A stretch of DNA of 64,000 nt, from assembly GCA_964437445.1 (NCBI GenBank), contig CAYTGR010000016.1, positions 1-64,000 of the forward strand, given 5' to 3'. Position numbers and translations under genes: made by a program. The stretch comes from CAYTGR01 sp964437445. Its GTDB lineage: Bacteria > Chloroflexota > Anaerolineae > B4-G1 > SLSP01. The notes under the pieces are model-generated. The model worked only from the letters and a program-made list of their open reading frames with translations. It searched no databases and had not been told where the DNA came from. Below, one piece after another: positions 11,301 through 19,512 of the stretch (position 1 is the stretch's first letter; each line of letters opens with the position of its first letter).

Positions 11301-11409
11301 GCGGCTACCGCCGCCACTACCAACCCGATTCTGCGCCAGTCCTATAAAATCTCCTTAGCCTTGAAGCCTTGAGTCTTGCCCTTTCATTTAAACTGTGTTA
11401 AACTACTTC

Positions 11410-11418
11410 TGGTATGAT
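11410..11418 (+). promoter_or_regulatory. Extended -10 promoter of the liv operon
   Basis: TGGTATGAT matches an extended -10 (TGn plus TATGAT at 11413-11418). No good -35 is visible. It would place transcription start near 11425, giving a leader of about 270 bases before livK. Confidence 0.45.
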
Positions 11419-11422
11419 TGAG

Positions 11423-11656
11423 TCGCCCCTCACAACATTACCTCGGGGCGGCTTCAGCCGCACCAGAATTTATATAGCCCAGCCTCACCGCACCGCCGGC
11501 AGAGGAAACGGCGACTTTTTAAGCCCAACCCTGCAACCTCCAAGGGGGCGGAGGTAAAAGCCGGAGTCCCAAGGGCTGTGGCAACCGAAAGGAGGTCAGC
11601 CAAGAGCCAGTTACAACCCACGAAACAGTGCGCCGGTGCCGTTCCCCTATTGTAAC
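11423..11656 (+). ncRNA. Long, apparently structured leader upstream of livK
   Basis: The interval 11301-11697 holds no credible gene. From about 11423 it contains several helices by eye: a stem CGCCCC/GGGGCG at the 5' end, GCCG/CGGC around 11495-11513, CCTCC/GGAGG at 11535-11553, a nested GCC-AG-CCC/GGG-CT-GGC helix at 11560-11583, a CC-GAAA-GG tetraloop at 11585-11592, and a long-range GTTACAA (11610-11616)/TTGTAAC (11650-11656) pairing. This looks like a riboswitch-like or attenuator leader. I could not match it to a known class: the T-box, SAM, cobalamin, glycine and c-di-AMP consensus cores are absent, and the resemblance to c-di-GMP-I is only local. Confidence 0.4.
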
Positions 11657-11697
11657 GATGCTATAGCCCAAACCAATGACTTTTGAGGAGGAGAATC

Positions 11698-12849
11698 ATG
11701 AAGAAGTTTGCTTTGCCGTTGCTCGCGCTCATCCTGACCTTGACCCTGTTCACCGCCTGCGGAGGCGGCGGGGGCACGATCAAGATCGGCTTGCAAGGCC
11801 CGATGACCGGGGACTACGCCTACGAAGGCAAGGGGTTTGAGAACGCCGTTAAAATGTTGGTGGAGCAGACCAACGCCGCCGGCGGGATCAATGGCAAGAA
11901 GGTGGAATTGATTGTGGAAGACGATGCCGGCGACCCCACCCAGTCAGCCCTGGTGGCACAGCGGTTGGTAGATGCCAAGGTGATAGCCGTGATCGGCGCC
12001 TACAACTCCACCGCCACCGAGCCCGCCTCGGCCATCTACAATGAGGCCGGCATCCTCCACATCACCCCCTCTTCCACCGCCGTCCGGCTCACCACCAAAG
12101 GCTATCCGCGTTTCTTCCGCGTCTGCTTCCTGGATGACCGCCAGGGCCTCTTTGCCGCCAAGTTTATGCAGCAAGTGATGGGCGCGAAGAACATCGGTAT
12201 TCTCCACGACAACTCCACCTACGCCCAGGGGTTGGCCGAGGAGACAAAGAAATACGCTGAAGAAATGGGGTTGACCATCGGTTTCTACGATGCCATTAAC
12301 CCCGACGATCAGGACTTCACCCCCATCCTGACCAAGATCGGCGCCGCTAACCTGGATGCCGTCTTCTTCACCGGCTACCACTCCCAGGCCGGCTTACTGC
12401 TCAAGCAATCCAAGGAACTGGGGCTCAACATTAAGTGGGTGGGCGGCAACGCGGCCAACAACCCAGTGATGGTGGAAATTGCCGGGCTGGACGCGGCCAG
12501 GGGCATGTACGTCATCACCGAACCGCTGCCCAAGGACCTCAACTACGCCGAGGCCAAGCAGTTCGTGGCCGACTACAAAGCCAAGTACGGTGAGGAGCCG
12601 GCCAGCGTTTGGACGATCATGGCAGGCGAGGCCTTCAACGTCATTCGCTATGCCATAGAACAGACCAAGTCCACCGACCCCAAGGTGCTGGCTGAATACC
12701 TGCACAATACAATGAAAAACGTCAACGGCCTCACCGGTCCGATCCTGGGCTGGGACGAGAAAGGCGACCGCCTGGGCACAATTCACGTGGCCTACGTCAT
12801 TGACGACAAAGGCAATTTCGTTTTGAATTCGGTGCAGCCCGCGCCGTAA
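11698..12849 (+). CDS. livK: Branched-chain amino acid ABC transporter, binding lipoprotein
   Basis: Captures the substrate outside the membrane for the LivHMGF transporter. A 383-residue lipoprotein: signal peptide with lipobox LFTAC (Cys about residue 21), a short Gly-rich tether, then the periplasmic-binding fold with IKIGLQGPMTGDYAYEGKG and VELIVEDDAGDP motifs typical of the Leu/Ile/Val-binding family. The ATG at 11698 follows GAGGAGGAG. The family also binds amides, urea and other amino acids, so the substrate is not certain. A hairpin separates it from livH, consistent with higher expression of the binding protein. Confidence 0.93.
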   Translation: MKKFALPLLALILTLTLFTACGGGGGTIKIGLQGPMTGDYAYEGKGFENAVKMLVEQTNAAGGINGKKVELIVEDDAGDPTQSALVAQRLVDAKVIAVIGAYNSTATEPASAIYNEAGILHITPSSTAVRLTTKGYPRFFRVCFLDDRQGLFAAKFMQQVMGAKNIGILHDNSTYAQGLAEETKKYAEEMGLTIGFYDAINPDDQDFTPILTKIGAANLDAVFFTGYHSQAGLLLKQSKELGLNIKWVGGNAANNPVMVEIAGLDAARGMYVITEPLPKDLNYAEAKQFVADYKAKYGEEPASVWTIMAGEAFNVIRYAIEQTKSTDPKVLAEYLHNTMKNVNGLTGPILGWDEKGDRLGTIHVAYVIDDKGNFVLNSVQPAP

Positions 12850-12865
12850 TGGATTCCGATCAACG

Positions 12866-12907
12866 AATCAGCGAGCAGCTGCCGTTCGGTTCGCCGGCTC
12901 GCTGATT
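12866..12907 (+). terminator. Hairpin between livK and livH
   Basis: Perfect 10-bp arms AATCAGCGAG (12866-12875) and CTCGCTGATT (12898-12907), followed by CGCTGATTTTATT. It may be a partial terminator or an mRNA-stabilising structure that makes livK more abundant than the membrane components. Confidence 0.55.
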
Positions 12908-12934
12908 CGCTGATTTTATTACCAGGAGAGATCC

Positions 12935-13840
12935 ATGCAATTCATCCAACAATTAATTAATGGTGTCACCATCGGCTCTTTTTACGCTCTCGTCGCCCTG
13001 GGCTACACCATGGTCTACGGCGTGTTGAAAATGATCAACTTTGCCCACGGTGACCTCTTCATGTGGGGAGCTTACCTGGGCCTGACGGGGATGACGCTGC
13101 TGGTAGGCTGGGCCACCCAAGGGAGCGCCTGGATGATTGCACCGGTGGCCATCCTGGTTATCCTGGTGGTAGCGCTGGCCGGGGTCTTGGTCGAACGGGT
13201 TGCCTACCGGCCGCTGCGCTCGGCTGGACGGCTGGCCCCCATTATTTCCGCGCTCGGGGTCGCTTTCATCCTGGAAAGCCTCGCCCGTAACCTTTACGGC
13301 GCCAAGTGGCAGACCTACCCCAGCGGCGTGACGCCCAGCGGCGGGCTGATGCTCAGCGGCGGAGTGCGGATCGGAATCATGCAAATTGCGGTCCTTATCG
13401 CTTCATTCGTGTTGATGGGCGCACTCTACCTCTTCGTGCAGCGGACCCGCCTTGGCATGGCGATGCGGGCGGTGTCGCTGGACGCCAACGTTTCGCGCCT
13501 GATGGGGGTAGACGTAGATCGCATCATCAGCGTCGTTTTCCTCATTGGTCCCGGCCTGGGGGGGGCTGCCGGCCTGATTGTGGCGCTCTACTACGGGTCG
13601 TTTGACTTCACCTTAGGCTGGACGTTCGGGCTGAAAGCTTTTATCGCCGCTATTTTGGGCGGCATCGGCAACATCCCCGGCGCTATGTTGGGCGGGATGC
13701 TGCTGGGGGTCGTGGAGACGCTGGCTTCCGGCTACATCTCTCCGCAATGGAAGGATGTGATCGCCTACATCGTGCTGATCCTGATCCTGCTCTTCCGCCC
13801 CACCGGCCTGTTGGGCGAGCGGATAGCGGAGAAAGTATAA
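12935..13840 (+). CDS. livH: Branched-chain amino acid ABC transporter permease LivH
   Basis: Membrane subunit, 301 residues, about eight hydrophobic segments. The MVYGVLKMINFAHGDLFMWGAY segment near residues 27-50 and the C-terminal ILGGIGNIPGAMLGG signature are characteristic of LivH. It forms the channel with LivM. AGGAGAG precedes the ATG. Confidence 0.95.
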   Translation: MQFIQQLINGVTIGSFYALVALGYTMVYGVLKMINFAHGDLFMWGAYLGLTGMTLLVGWATQGSAWMIAPVAILVILVVALAGVLVERVAYRPLRSAGRLAPIISALGVAFILESLARNLYGAKWQTYPSGVTPSGGLMLSGGVRIGIMQIAVLIASFVLMGALYLFVQRTRLGMAMRAVSLDANVSRLMGVDVDRIISVVFLIGPGLGGAAGLIVALYYGSFDFTLGWTFGLKAFIAAILGGIGNIPGAMLGGMLLGVVETLASGYISPQWKDVIAYIVLILILLFRPTGLLGERIAEKV

Positions 13841-13855
13841 GCGGGGGAACCCATC

Positions 13856-14821
13856 ATGACACAACTATTAGTCCGCCTCCGACAAAGACCCCTCCTGTGG
13901 CAGGCCGGATTGCTGGTCCTGGCCATCCTGTTGCCGCTGCCCCTGGGCGATTATTACCGCACCGTCATCTGGCGTACCGGCGTCTACATCATCCTGGGGT
14001 TAAGCCTGAACATCATCGTTGGCTATGCCGGCCTCTTCCAGCTGGGCCACGCGGCTTTCTACGCCCTGGGGGCCTACACCGCCGCCATCCTCAATCTGAG
14101 ATTGGGCGTCCCCCTGCTGGCGACGTTTCCGATCAGCGTCGTGGTCGCCGGCCTCTTTGGCTATCTGATCACCCGCCCCATTTTGCACCTGCGCGGCGAC
14201 TACCTGGCGATTGTGACCATCGCCTTCGGTGAGGTCGTGCGCCTGGCGCTGGTCAACAACCTGTTCGGGATCACCGGCGGGGCCAACGGCCTGAGCGGCA
14301 TCCAGCGGCCCAACCTGTTCGGCCTGGAACTGCGGCAGCCCATCTACCACTACTACTTGATGCTCTTTTTCCTGGTGATCACCATCTTCGCCGTGCGCCG
14401 CCTGGAACATTCGCGCCTGGGACGGGCCTGGATGTACGTCCGTGAGGACGAAGCGGCAGCCGAGGCCATGGGGATAGACACCGTCCAGGTCAAGATCCTG
14501 GCCTTTGTCCTGGGTTCCGGCTGGGCTGGCCTGGCCGGGGCACTCTACGCGGCCAAACTGACGGTGATCTCGCCTGACCTCTCCAAGTTCATGGAATCGG
14601 TGGTCATGTTCTGCATCGTGGTACTCGGTGGCACCGGCTCTATCCCCGGCGTCTTTGTGGGCGCCCTCGGCATGGTGACCTTGCCGGAGCTCTCTCGCCC
14701 ACTGAAAGAGTGGCGTGACGCCTGGCTGGGGATCGCTATGGTCGCCATGATGATTGCCCGCCCGGAAGGTCTCTGGCCCAGCCGCCGGGTCCAGCTGGAA
14801 ATCCGGGAAACGAAAGAGTGA
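13856..14821 (+). CDS. livM: Branched-chain amino acid ABC transporter permease LivM
   Basis: Second membrane subunit, 321 residues. Motifs: LNIIVGYAGLFQLGHAAFYALGAY near residues 50-75, RVAR-like AAAEAMGID in the cytoplasmic loop, and VVLGGTGSIPGVFVGA near the C-terminus. Starts 15 bases after livH with a GGGGGAA ribosome site. The N-terminal 25 residues carry arginines typical of the inside end of the first helix. Confidence 0.95.
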   Translation: MTQLLVRLRQRPLLWQAGLLVLAILLPLPLGDYYRTVIWRTGVYIILGLSLNIIVGYAGLFQLGHAAFYALGAYTAAILNLRLGVPLLATFPISVVVAGLFGYLITRPILHLRGDYLAIVTIAFGEVVRLALVNNLFGITGGANGLSGIQRPNLFGLELRQPIYHYYLMLFFLVITIFAVRRLEHSRLGRAWMYVREDEAAAEAMGIDTVQVKILAFVLGSGWAGLAGALYAAKLTVISPDLSKFMESVVMFCIVVLGGTGSIPGVFVGALGMVTLPELSRPLKEWRDAWLGIAMVAMMIARPEGLWPSRRVQLEIRETKE

Positions 14822-14836
14822 GGGGGAGAAATCATT

Positions 14837-15652
14837 ATGGAACCGCCACTCCTTGACGTGCGCAACCTGACCAAACAATTCGGCGGCCTGCTGGCCGTAG
14901 ACCGCGTCACCTTCACTATGGCGCAGGGGGAAATCTTAGGACTCATCGGGCCTAACGGCGCTGGCAAGACCACCGTCTTCAACATGGTCACCGGCTTTTA
15001 CACCCCCACCGAGGGTGAGATCTGGTTCCGTGGGGAACGGATTGCCCACCCGCCGGTCGGGGGACTGCAACGCTGGCAAAGGGGCAATCGCCTGTTGCAG
15101 CCCCATGAAATCACCAAACGCGGCATCGCCCGTACCTTCCAAACCATCCGGTTGTTCAAAAACCTCACGGCCCTGGAAAATGTGATGGCCGGTCTGCACC
15201 ATCGGACCCAAGCCGGCGTGTGGCAGGCCTTGATCCGCCCGCCCTCGCAACACCAGGAAGAAGCTTATATCACCACCGAAGCAGAACGCCTGCTGACCTT
15301 CATGGGACTGGCCGAGTATCGCCACGAGCTGGCCAAAAATCTGCCTTATGGTGACCAGCGGCGCTTAGAGATCGCGCGCGCCCTGGCCACCAACCCGGTC
15401 CTGCTCACCCTGGATGAACCGGCCGCCGGGTTAAACGAACAGGAGACGTTAGAGCTGGTCACTTTAATCCGGCAGATCCGCGACATGGGCATCACCGTGT
15501 TGTTGATTGAGCACGACATGAAAATGGTGATGGGGCTGTGTGAACATATCGTGGTGGTGGATCACGGGCGGAAGATCGCCGAAGGCACCGCCGCCGAAAT
15601 CCAGCACAACCCGGACGTCATCAAGGCCTACCTGGGCGAGGAAGGGATATAG
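14837..15652 (+). CDS. livG: Branched-chain amino acid ABC transporter ATPase LivG
   Basis: 271-residue ATPase. Walker A GPNGAGKTT near residue 38, a degenerate signature region LPYGDQRRLEIARAL (as usual in LivG, which lacks LSGGQ), Walker B LTLDEPAAGLN and H-loop IEHDM. A roughly 20-residue polar insertion (about 72-92) precedes the ITKRGIARTFQ motif, slightly longer than typical LivG. Pairs with LivF. Confidence 0.95.
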   Translation: MEPPLLDVRNLTKQFGGLLAVDRVTFTMAQGEILGLIGPNGAGKTTVFNMVTGFYTPTEGEIWFRGERIAHPPVGGLQRWQRGNRLLQPHEITKRGIARTFQTIRLFKNLTALENVMAGLHHRTQAGVWQALIRPPSQHQEEAYITTEAERLLTFMGLAEYRHELAKNLPYGDQRRLEIARALATNPVLLTLDEPAAGLNEQETLELVTLIRQIRDMGITVLLIEHDMKMVMGLCEHIVVVDHGRKIAEGTAAEIQHNPDVIKAYLGEEGI

Positions 15653-15681
15653 AGCCCCCGGATAGTGAGTGAAAGGATGCC

Positions 15682-16395
15682 ATGTTACTGAAAATTGAGA
15701 ACCTCCACACCTATTACGGCCACATCCACGCCCTGAAAGGAATCAACCTGGAAGTGGAAGAGGGCGAGATCGTCACCCTGATCGGAGCCAATGGGGCGGG
15801 TAAATCCACCACGTTGCGGACCATCTCGGGCCTGGTGCGGCCACGGGAGGGAACCATCACCTTTAATGGCCAGTCCATCGGCGGCATACCGGCCCACAAA
15901 ATCGTGGGGTTGGGCATCTCGCAAGCGCCCGAGGGCCGCCAGATCTTCTCCACGTTGACGGTAACGGAAAACCTCAACATGGGAGCCTATACCCTCGGTG
16001 GTGACAAACAGCGCATTGAGGCCAACCGCGAGCGCGTCTTCAGCCTCTTTCCTCGCTTAGAGGAACGCAAAAACCAGCTGGGGGGCACGCTCTCCGGCGG
16101 CGAACAACAAATGCTCACCATCGGCCGGGCGCTGATGGCCCATCCCAAGCTGCTCTTGCTGGATGAGCCGTCGTTGGGGTTGGCGCCGCTCCTGGTGAAA
16201 TTGATCTTTGAAACCATCCATGAAATTAACGCCCGGGGGGTCACGGTGTTGCTGGTAGAGCAAAACGCGCGCGCCGCGCTCAAGATCGCCCACCGGGGCT
16301 ACGTGCTGGAGACCGGGCGAGTCGTCCTGGCAGGCAAAGCCACGGACCTGCTGAACGATGAGCGGGTGCGCAAAGCTTATTTGGGGGAACAGTAA
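15682..16395 (+). CDS. livF: Branched-chain amino acid ABC transporter ATPase LivF
   Basis: 237-residue ATPase with Walker A GANGAGKST, signature LSGGEQQMLTIGRAL, Walker B LLLDEPSLGLAP and the LVEQNA H-loop variant usual in LivF, where the histidine is replaced by Gln-Asn. Last gene of the liv operon; no clear terminator is visible in the 93 bases that follow. Confidence 0.95.
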   Translation: MLLKIENLHTYYGHIHALKGINLEVEEGEIVTLIGANGAGKSTTLRTISGLVRPREGTITFNGQSIGGIPAHKIVGLGISQAPEGRQIFSTLTVTENLNMGAYTLGGDKQRIEANRERVFSLFPRLEERKNQLGGTLSGGEQQMLTIGRALMAHPKLLLLDEPSLGLAPLLVKLIFETIHEINARGVTVLLVEQNARAALKIAHRGYVLETGRVVLAGKATDLLNDERVRKAYLGEQ

Positions 16396-16488
16396 ACGCG
16401 CGCCGCCCGTGCGGGTGGCCGTTCCCGCGCCATCGCTACTTGCCAGTGTTAATGTTAACGTTTCGTCTTTTGTTTGAAGGAGGGGAGT

Positions 16489-17262
16489 ATGCTGGAGAAA
16501 GTGGACCTGACCAAAACGCTGTCCAAAGAGGAGTACAAACCTCGTTTCGTCACTGCCCGGAACCGGCTGTACGACCTGCAAAAGGCCTGCTGGGACGCGG
16601 GCATCCCCAGCGTGATCCTGTTTGAGGGCTGGGATGCCTCCGGCAAAGGGACCACGATCAACTTGTTGACGCAACGGATTGATCCGCGCGGCTTCAAACT
16701 CTACGCCATCCAGGCCCCCCGCACCTACGAGACCCACATGCCCTGGCTCTGGCGCTTCTGGCTGAAGCTGCCCAACTACGGCCAGATGGCTATCTTTGAC
16801 CGGAGCTGGTACGGCCGGCTCCTGGTAGAGCGCGTGGAGGGCTTCACCCCGGAAAAAGTCTGGCGCGAGGCCTATGACGACATCGTCAGTTTTGAACGGA
16901 CGATCGCCGACGACGGCTACATCATCATCAAGTTTTTCCTCCACATCAGCAAAGAGGAACAGAAGCGGCGCTTCAAAAAGCTGGAAAAAGATCCGCTGGA
17001 GGCCTGGCACGTACAGCCGGAGGATTGGGAACACCACCGCAAATACGACGAGTATGTCATCGCCATTGAGGAAATGCTGGCCCGTACCGACACCGAGTGG
17101 GGTCCCTGGACCCTCGTAGAAGCCACGGATCGCTACTGGACGCGCATCAAAGTCTTTGAGACCATCATCGGCCGCCTGGAAGAAACGCTCACCGCGCGCG
17201 GGAAGCCGCTGCCGGAGACCCGCCCCGCAACGGCCACCGCGCCCAACGCCGAGGAGGATTAG
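16489..17262 (+). CDS. PPK2-family polyphosphate kinase, first paralogue
   Basis: Nucleotide phosphorylation from polyphosphate (family role). 257 residues: Walker A EGWDASGKGT at 46-55, Walker B FDRSWYGRLLVERVEGF near residue 103, and a lid segment with arginines. The DPRGF and WLWRFWLKLP segments match the N-terminal half of polyphosphate:AMP phosphotransferase, in which two PPK2 domains are fused. Here the halves are separate genes 3 bases apart. The ATG at 16489 follows AAGGAGGGG; an upstream in-frame codon at 16474 lies inside that site. Preferred nucleotide (AMP, ADP or GDP) cannot be read from sequence alone. Confidence 0.9.
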   Translation: MLEKVDLTKTLSKEEYKPRFVTARNRLYDLQKACWDAGIPSVILFEGWDASGKGTTINLLTQRIDPRGFKLYAIQAPRTYETHMPWLWRFWLKLPNYGQMAIFDRSWYGRLLVERVEGFTPEKVWREAYDDIVSFERTIADDGYIIIKFFLHISKEEQKRRFKKLEKDPLEAWHVQPEDWEHHRKYDEYVIAIEEMLARTDTEWGPWTLVEATDRYWTRIKVFETIIGRLEETLTARGKPLPETRPATATAPNAEED

Positions 17263-17265
17263 TCC

Positions 17266-18087
17266 ATGTTGGAAACCGTTGACCTGACCAAAGCGCTTTC
17301 CCCAGAGGAATATCGCCGGCAGCTGGTGCAATATCAACTCCAGCTGCGCGAGCTGGCTTACCAGCTTTACACCCACAAGCGCACGCTCATCATCGTCTAC
17401 GAGGGCTGGGATGCAGCCGGCAAGGGTGGCAATATCAAGCGTGTCACGGAGCGTTTGGACCCGCGTGGCTACGAAGTCTTTCCCATCGCCGCACCGCAGG
17501 GCGAGGACAAAACCCACCATTACCTCTACCGCTTCTGGCGGCGGCTGCGCCCCCCCGAGGAAAAGCAAGTCCTCATTTTTGACCGCAGCTGGTATGGGCG
17601 GGTGATGGTAGAACGCATTGAGGGTTTCTGCACCGAGGCGGAGTGGAAACGCGCCTACCGCGAAATCAACGAATTTGAACATCAATTGACCGATTTCGGC
17701 AACATCCTGGTCAAATTCTGGATCCATATCAGCAAAGAAGAGCAACTGCGCCGCTTTCAAGAACGGGAGTCCATCGCCTACAAGGCCTGGAAATTGACCG
17801 ACGAGGACTGGCGCAACCGCGCCAAGTGGGAGGCTTACGAAACGGCCGTGGAGGAAATGCTCCTCAAGACCAGCACGTTGTACGCGCCCTGGACCATCGT
17901 GGAAGGCAACGACAAGTACTACGCCCGGGTCAAAACAGTGAAGACACTGGTGGAGACGCTGAGCCGGGCGCTGGATTACCAGCCGGCGGAACCGGCCGCC
18001 AAAGATAACGACAAGCAAGATGAGAATGAAAAAGACCAGGGGAAAAAGGGCAAAAAGGGCAAAGGAAAAAGAAAAGGGGAAAATTAA
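17266..18087 (+). CDS. PPK2-family polyphosphate kinase, second paralogue
   Basis: 273 residues with EGWDAAGKGG at 46-55 and FDRSWYGRVMVERIEGF. It corresponds to the C-terminal domain of fused polyphosphate:AMP phosphotransferases (WKLTDEDWRNRAKWEAYETAVEEML, VEGNDKYYARVKT). Both paralogues begin with nearly the same nine residues (MLE-VDLTK), pointing to tandem duplication. The last 25 residues are a Lys/Gly/Glu-rich tail that could bind polyphosphate or nucleic acid. The start lies 3 bases after the previous stop, with GAGGAGG inside the end of that gene. A hairpin follows the stop. Confidence 0.9.
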   Translation: MLETVDLTKALSPEEYRRQLVQYQLQLRELAYQLYTHKRTLIIVYEGWDAAGKGGNIKRVTERLDPRGYEVFPIAAPQGEDKTHHYLYRFWRRLRPPEEKQVLIFDRSWYGRVMVERIEGFCTEAEWKRAYREINEFEHQLTDFGNILVKFWIHISKEEQLRRFQERESIAYKAWKLTDEDWRNRAKWEAYETAVEEMLLKTSTLYAPWTIVEGNDKYYARVKTVKTLVETLSRALDYQPAEPAAKDNDKQDENEKDQGKKGKKGKGKRKGEN

Positions 18088-18106
18088 GAAGTGAGGTGCC
18101 GCTACG

Positions 18107-18145
18107 GCCCGGCACAACCTTCGCAGTTGTGCCGGGCTATTTTGT
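18107..18145. terminator. Bidirectional terminator between convergent genes
   Basis: 12-bp perfect stem, GCCCGGCACAAC (18107-18118) with GTTGTGCCGGGC (18126-18137), 7-base loop, then TATTTTGTT on the + side and an A/T-rich stretch on the other. It serves the PPK2 operon and overlaps the last base of the facing gene's stop. Confidence 0.85.
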
Positions 18146-19483
18146 TGCGCTCTGTAGCGCGACGCTGCGTTTCAGCATTTGCGCCAACAGGTCACTTTTG
18201 GCCGTCGCGTCGGCGAACTCCTCGGCGGCCAGCTGGCGCGCATAGCAACGAATGACGATCCGCTTGCCGACCACCTGGGCTGTGACCTCCTCCACCAGGC
18301 TTTGATGGGTACAATCCAGGCCGTCGGCCAGGCGGAGCAGGCCGGCCAGGATACCGACCAGCCGTTGCTCCAACGGCTTTAATTCCGCGAAGTGAGCATG
18401 GCGCGCAGCCGGAAGCGCCCCCCGGTGATACCGGGCTATGGAGCCGATGATGAGCCGCTCCCGCGCGTCAAACGGGAGCAACGGCGTCTCCAGGATGATC
18501 CGCAACGCCGTTTTGTGATGGCCGGTCGCCCCTTCAATCCAGCCGATGTCGTGGAGCAGCCCGGCATATTGTAGCCAGGCCCGCTCCTGCATCCCCAGCC
18601 CGTGCAGCGGCTTCAGATCATCAAACAGCTGCAAGGCCAGCCGGGTCACCTGCTGGACGTGCTGCATGTCGGATTCGCAACTGCGCGCCAAGTCCAGCAC
18701 GGCTGGCAACCACCCGGCCGCGGGATCTTCCGGCATGACTGAATCCGGGGCCTCCCCCAACACCACCTCCAGGGGCCGCCCTTGCACGACCATCTGCACA
18801 AAGGCTTCCGGCAGTTCGTGCGCGCGAATGGCCTCCACTATCCGCGCCACATCATACGGCACGCGGTAAAAATCCACCCGTAGCCGCTCGGCGGTCGCCT
18901 GCAAAATAGCATAACCGGCGCTGGGATCGCCATCGTCCGGCCGGCCCACACTGCCGGGATTGATAAACCAGACGCCGGCTACCTTGCGCTTGAACGGCTG
19001 GTGGGAATGCCCGCAAATGATGACGTCGGCGTCAGCCGTCAAGGCCAGCTCTTGCAGCCGTTCTGCGGGGGTCTCCGGCCCCAGGTGTTCTTTGACCGAG
19101 GCCGGGCTGCCATGCACCAACAAAATCCGCCGGTCCGCAACCTGCAGCCGGATCTCCTTAGGCAAGTCACGCAGGTAAGCCCGGCTTGCCTTGGAGAGAT
19201 GCTCGTAGGCCCACCGGAAGGCCAATCCCTTTTCCTGGACCCTGGATTTCTTAGCTCCGCCTTTCCTGGCTCCTGCCTGTAGCGCTTTGAGATCGTAGTT
19301 CCCCACCACACTCAGCGCCTGCTCGGCCCGCAGGCGCTGCACCACCTCTTCCGGGAAGGGGCCGTAGCCGACGAAATCACCAACGTTCCACAGCGCCTCT
19401 ACATGATGGTCGCGCGCGTGCGCCAGCACAGCCTCCAGCGCCGGCAGGTTGCCGTGTACGTCCCCGATCAGCGCGACTTTCAT
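18137..19483 (-). CDS. Calcineurin-like phosphoesterase fused to a Ppx-type HD domain
   Basis: 448 residues, two domains. Residues 1-215 are a metallophosphoesterase of the YfcE/ApaH-like class with GDVHG (D8, H10), GDFVGYG (D36), GNYD (61-64), VHGSP (H124) and GHSH (158-161). Residues about 265-430 match the HD domain at the C-terminus of Ppx/GppA exopolyphosphatases: H275, LLHDIGW (H311, D312), HH at 322-323, IARYHR (349-354) and LLRLADGLD. The Ppx actin-like catalytic domain is absent. The position between PPK2 genes and ppk1 suggests a role in polyphosphate or (p)ppGpp turnover; this is inference. Start ATG at 19483 gives a normal phosphoesterase N-terminus. Confidence 0.85.
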   Translation of the reverse strand: MKVALIGDVHGNLPALEAVLAHARDHHVEALWNVGDFVGYGPFPEEVVQRLRAEQALSVVGNYDLKALQAGARKGGAKKSRVQEKGLAFRWAYEHLSKASRAYLRDLPKEIRLQVADRRILLVHGSPASVKEHLGPETPAERLQELALTADADVIICGHSHQPFKRKVAGVWFINPGSVGRPDDGDPSAGYAILQATAERLRVDFYRVPYDVARIVEAIRAHELPEAFVQMVVQGRPLEVVLGEAPDSVMPEDPAAGWLPAVLDLARSCESDMQHVQQVTRLALQLFDDLKPLHGLGMQERAWLQYAGLLHDIGWIEGATGHHKTALRIILETPLLPFDARERLIIGSIARYHRGALPAARHAHFAELKPLEQRLVGILAGLLRLADGLDCTHQSLVEEVTAQVVGKRIVIRCYARQLAAEEFADATAKSDLLAQMLKRSVALQSATK

Positions 19484-19512
19484 CTGGTTTTCTCCGCCGG
19501 GGTTCTGTCAGT

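Noticed and set aside
11423..11656. c-di-GMP-I, SAM, cobalamin or T-box riboswitch upstream of livK
   Set aside because: Only local resemblance (GGCAACC, GAAA, GG...GCC); the required conserved cores such as GACGCAAAGCC, the B12 box or GGGTGGNACCGCG are absent. Reported as an unidentified leader instead.
16057..18117. 686-codon open frame on the - strand across livF and both PPK2 genes
   Set aside because: Antisense shadow of well-supported genes; Gly/Val/Phe-rich with no domain. Long antisense frames are expected in high-GC DNA.
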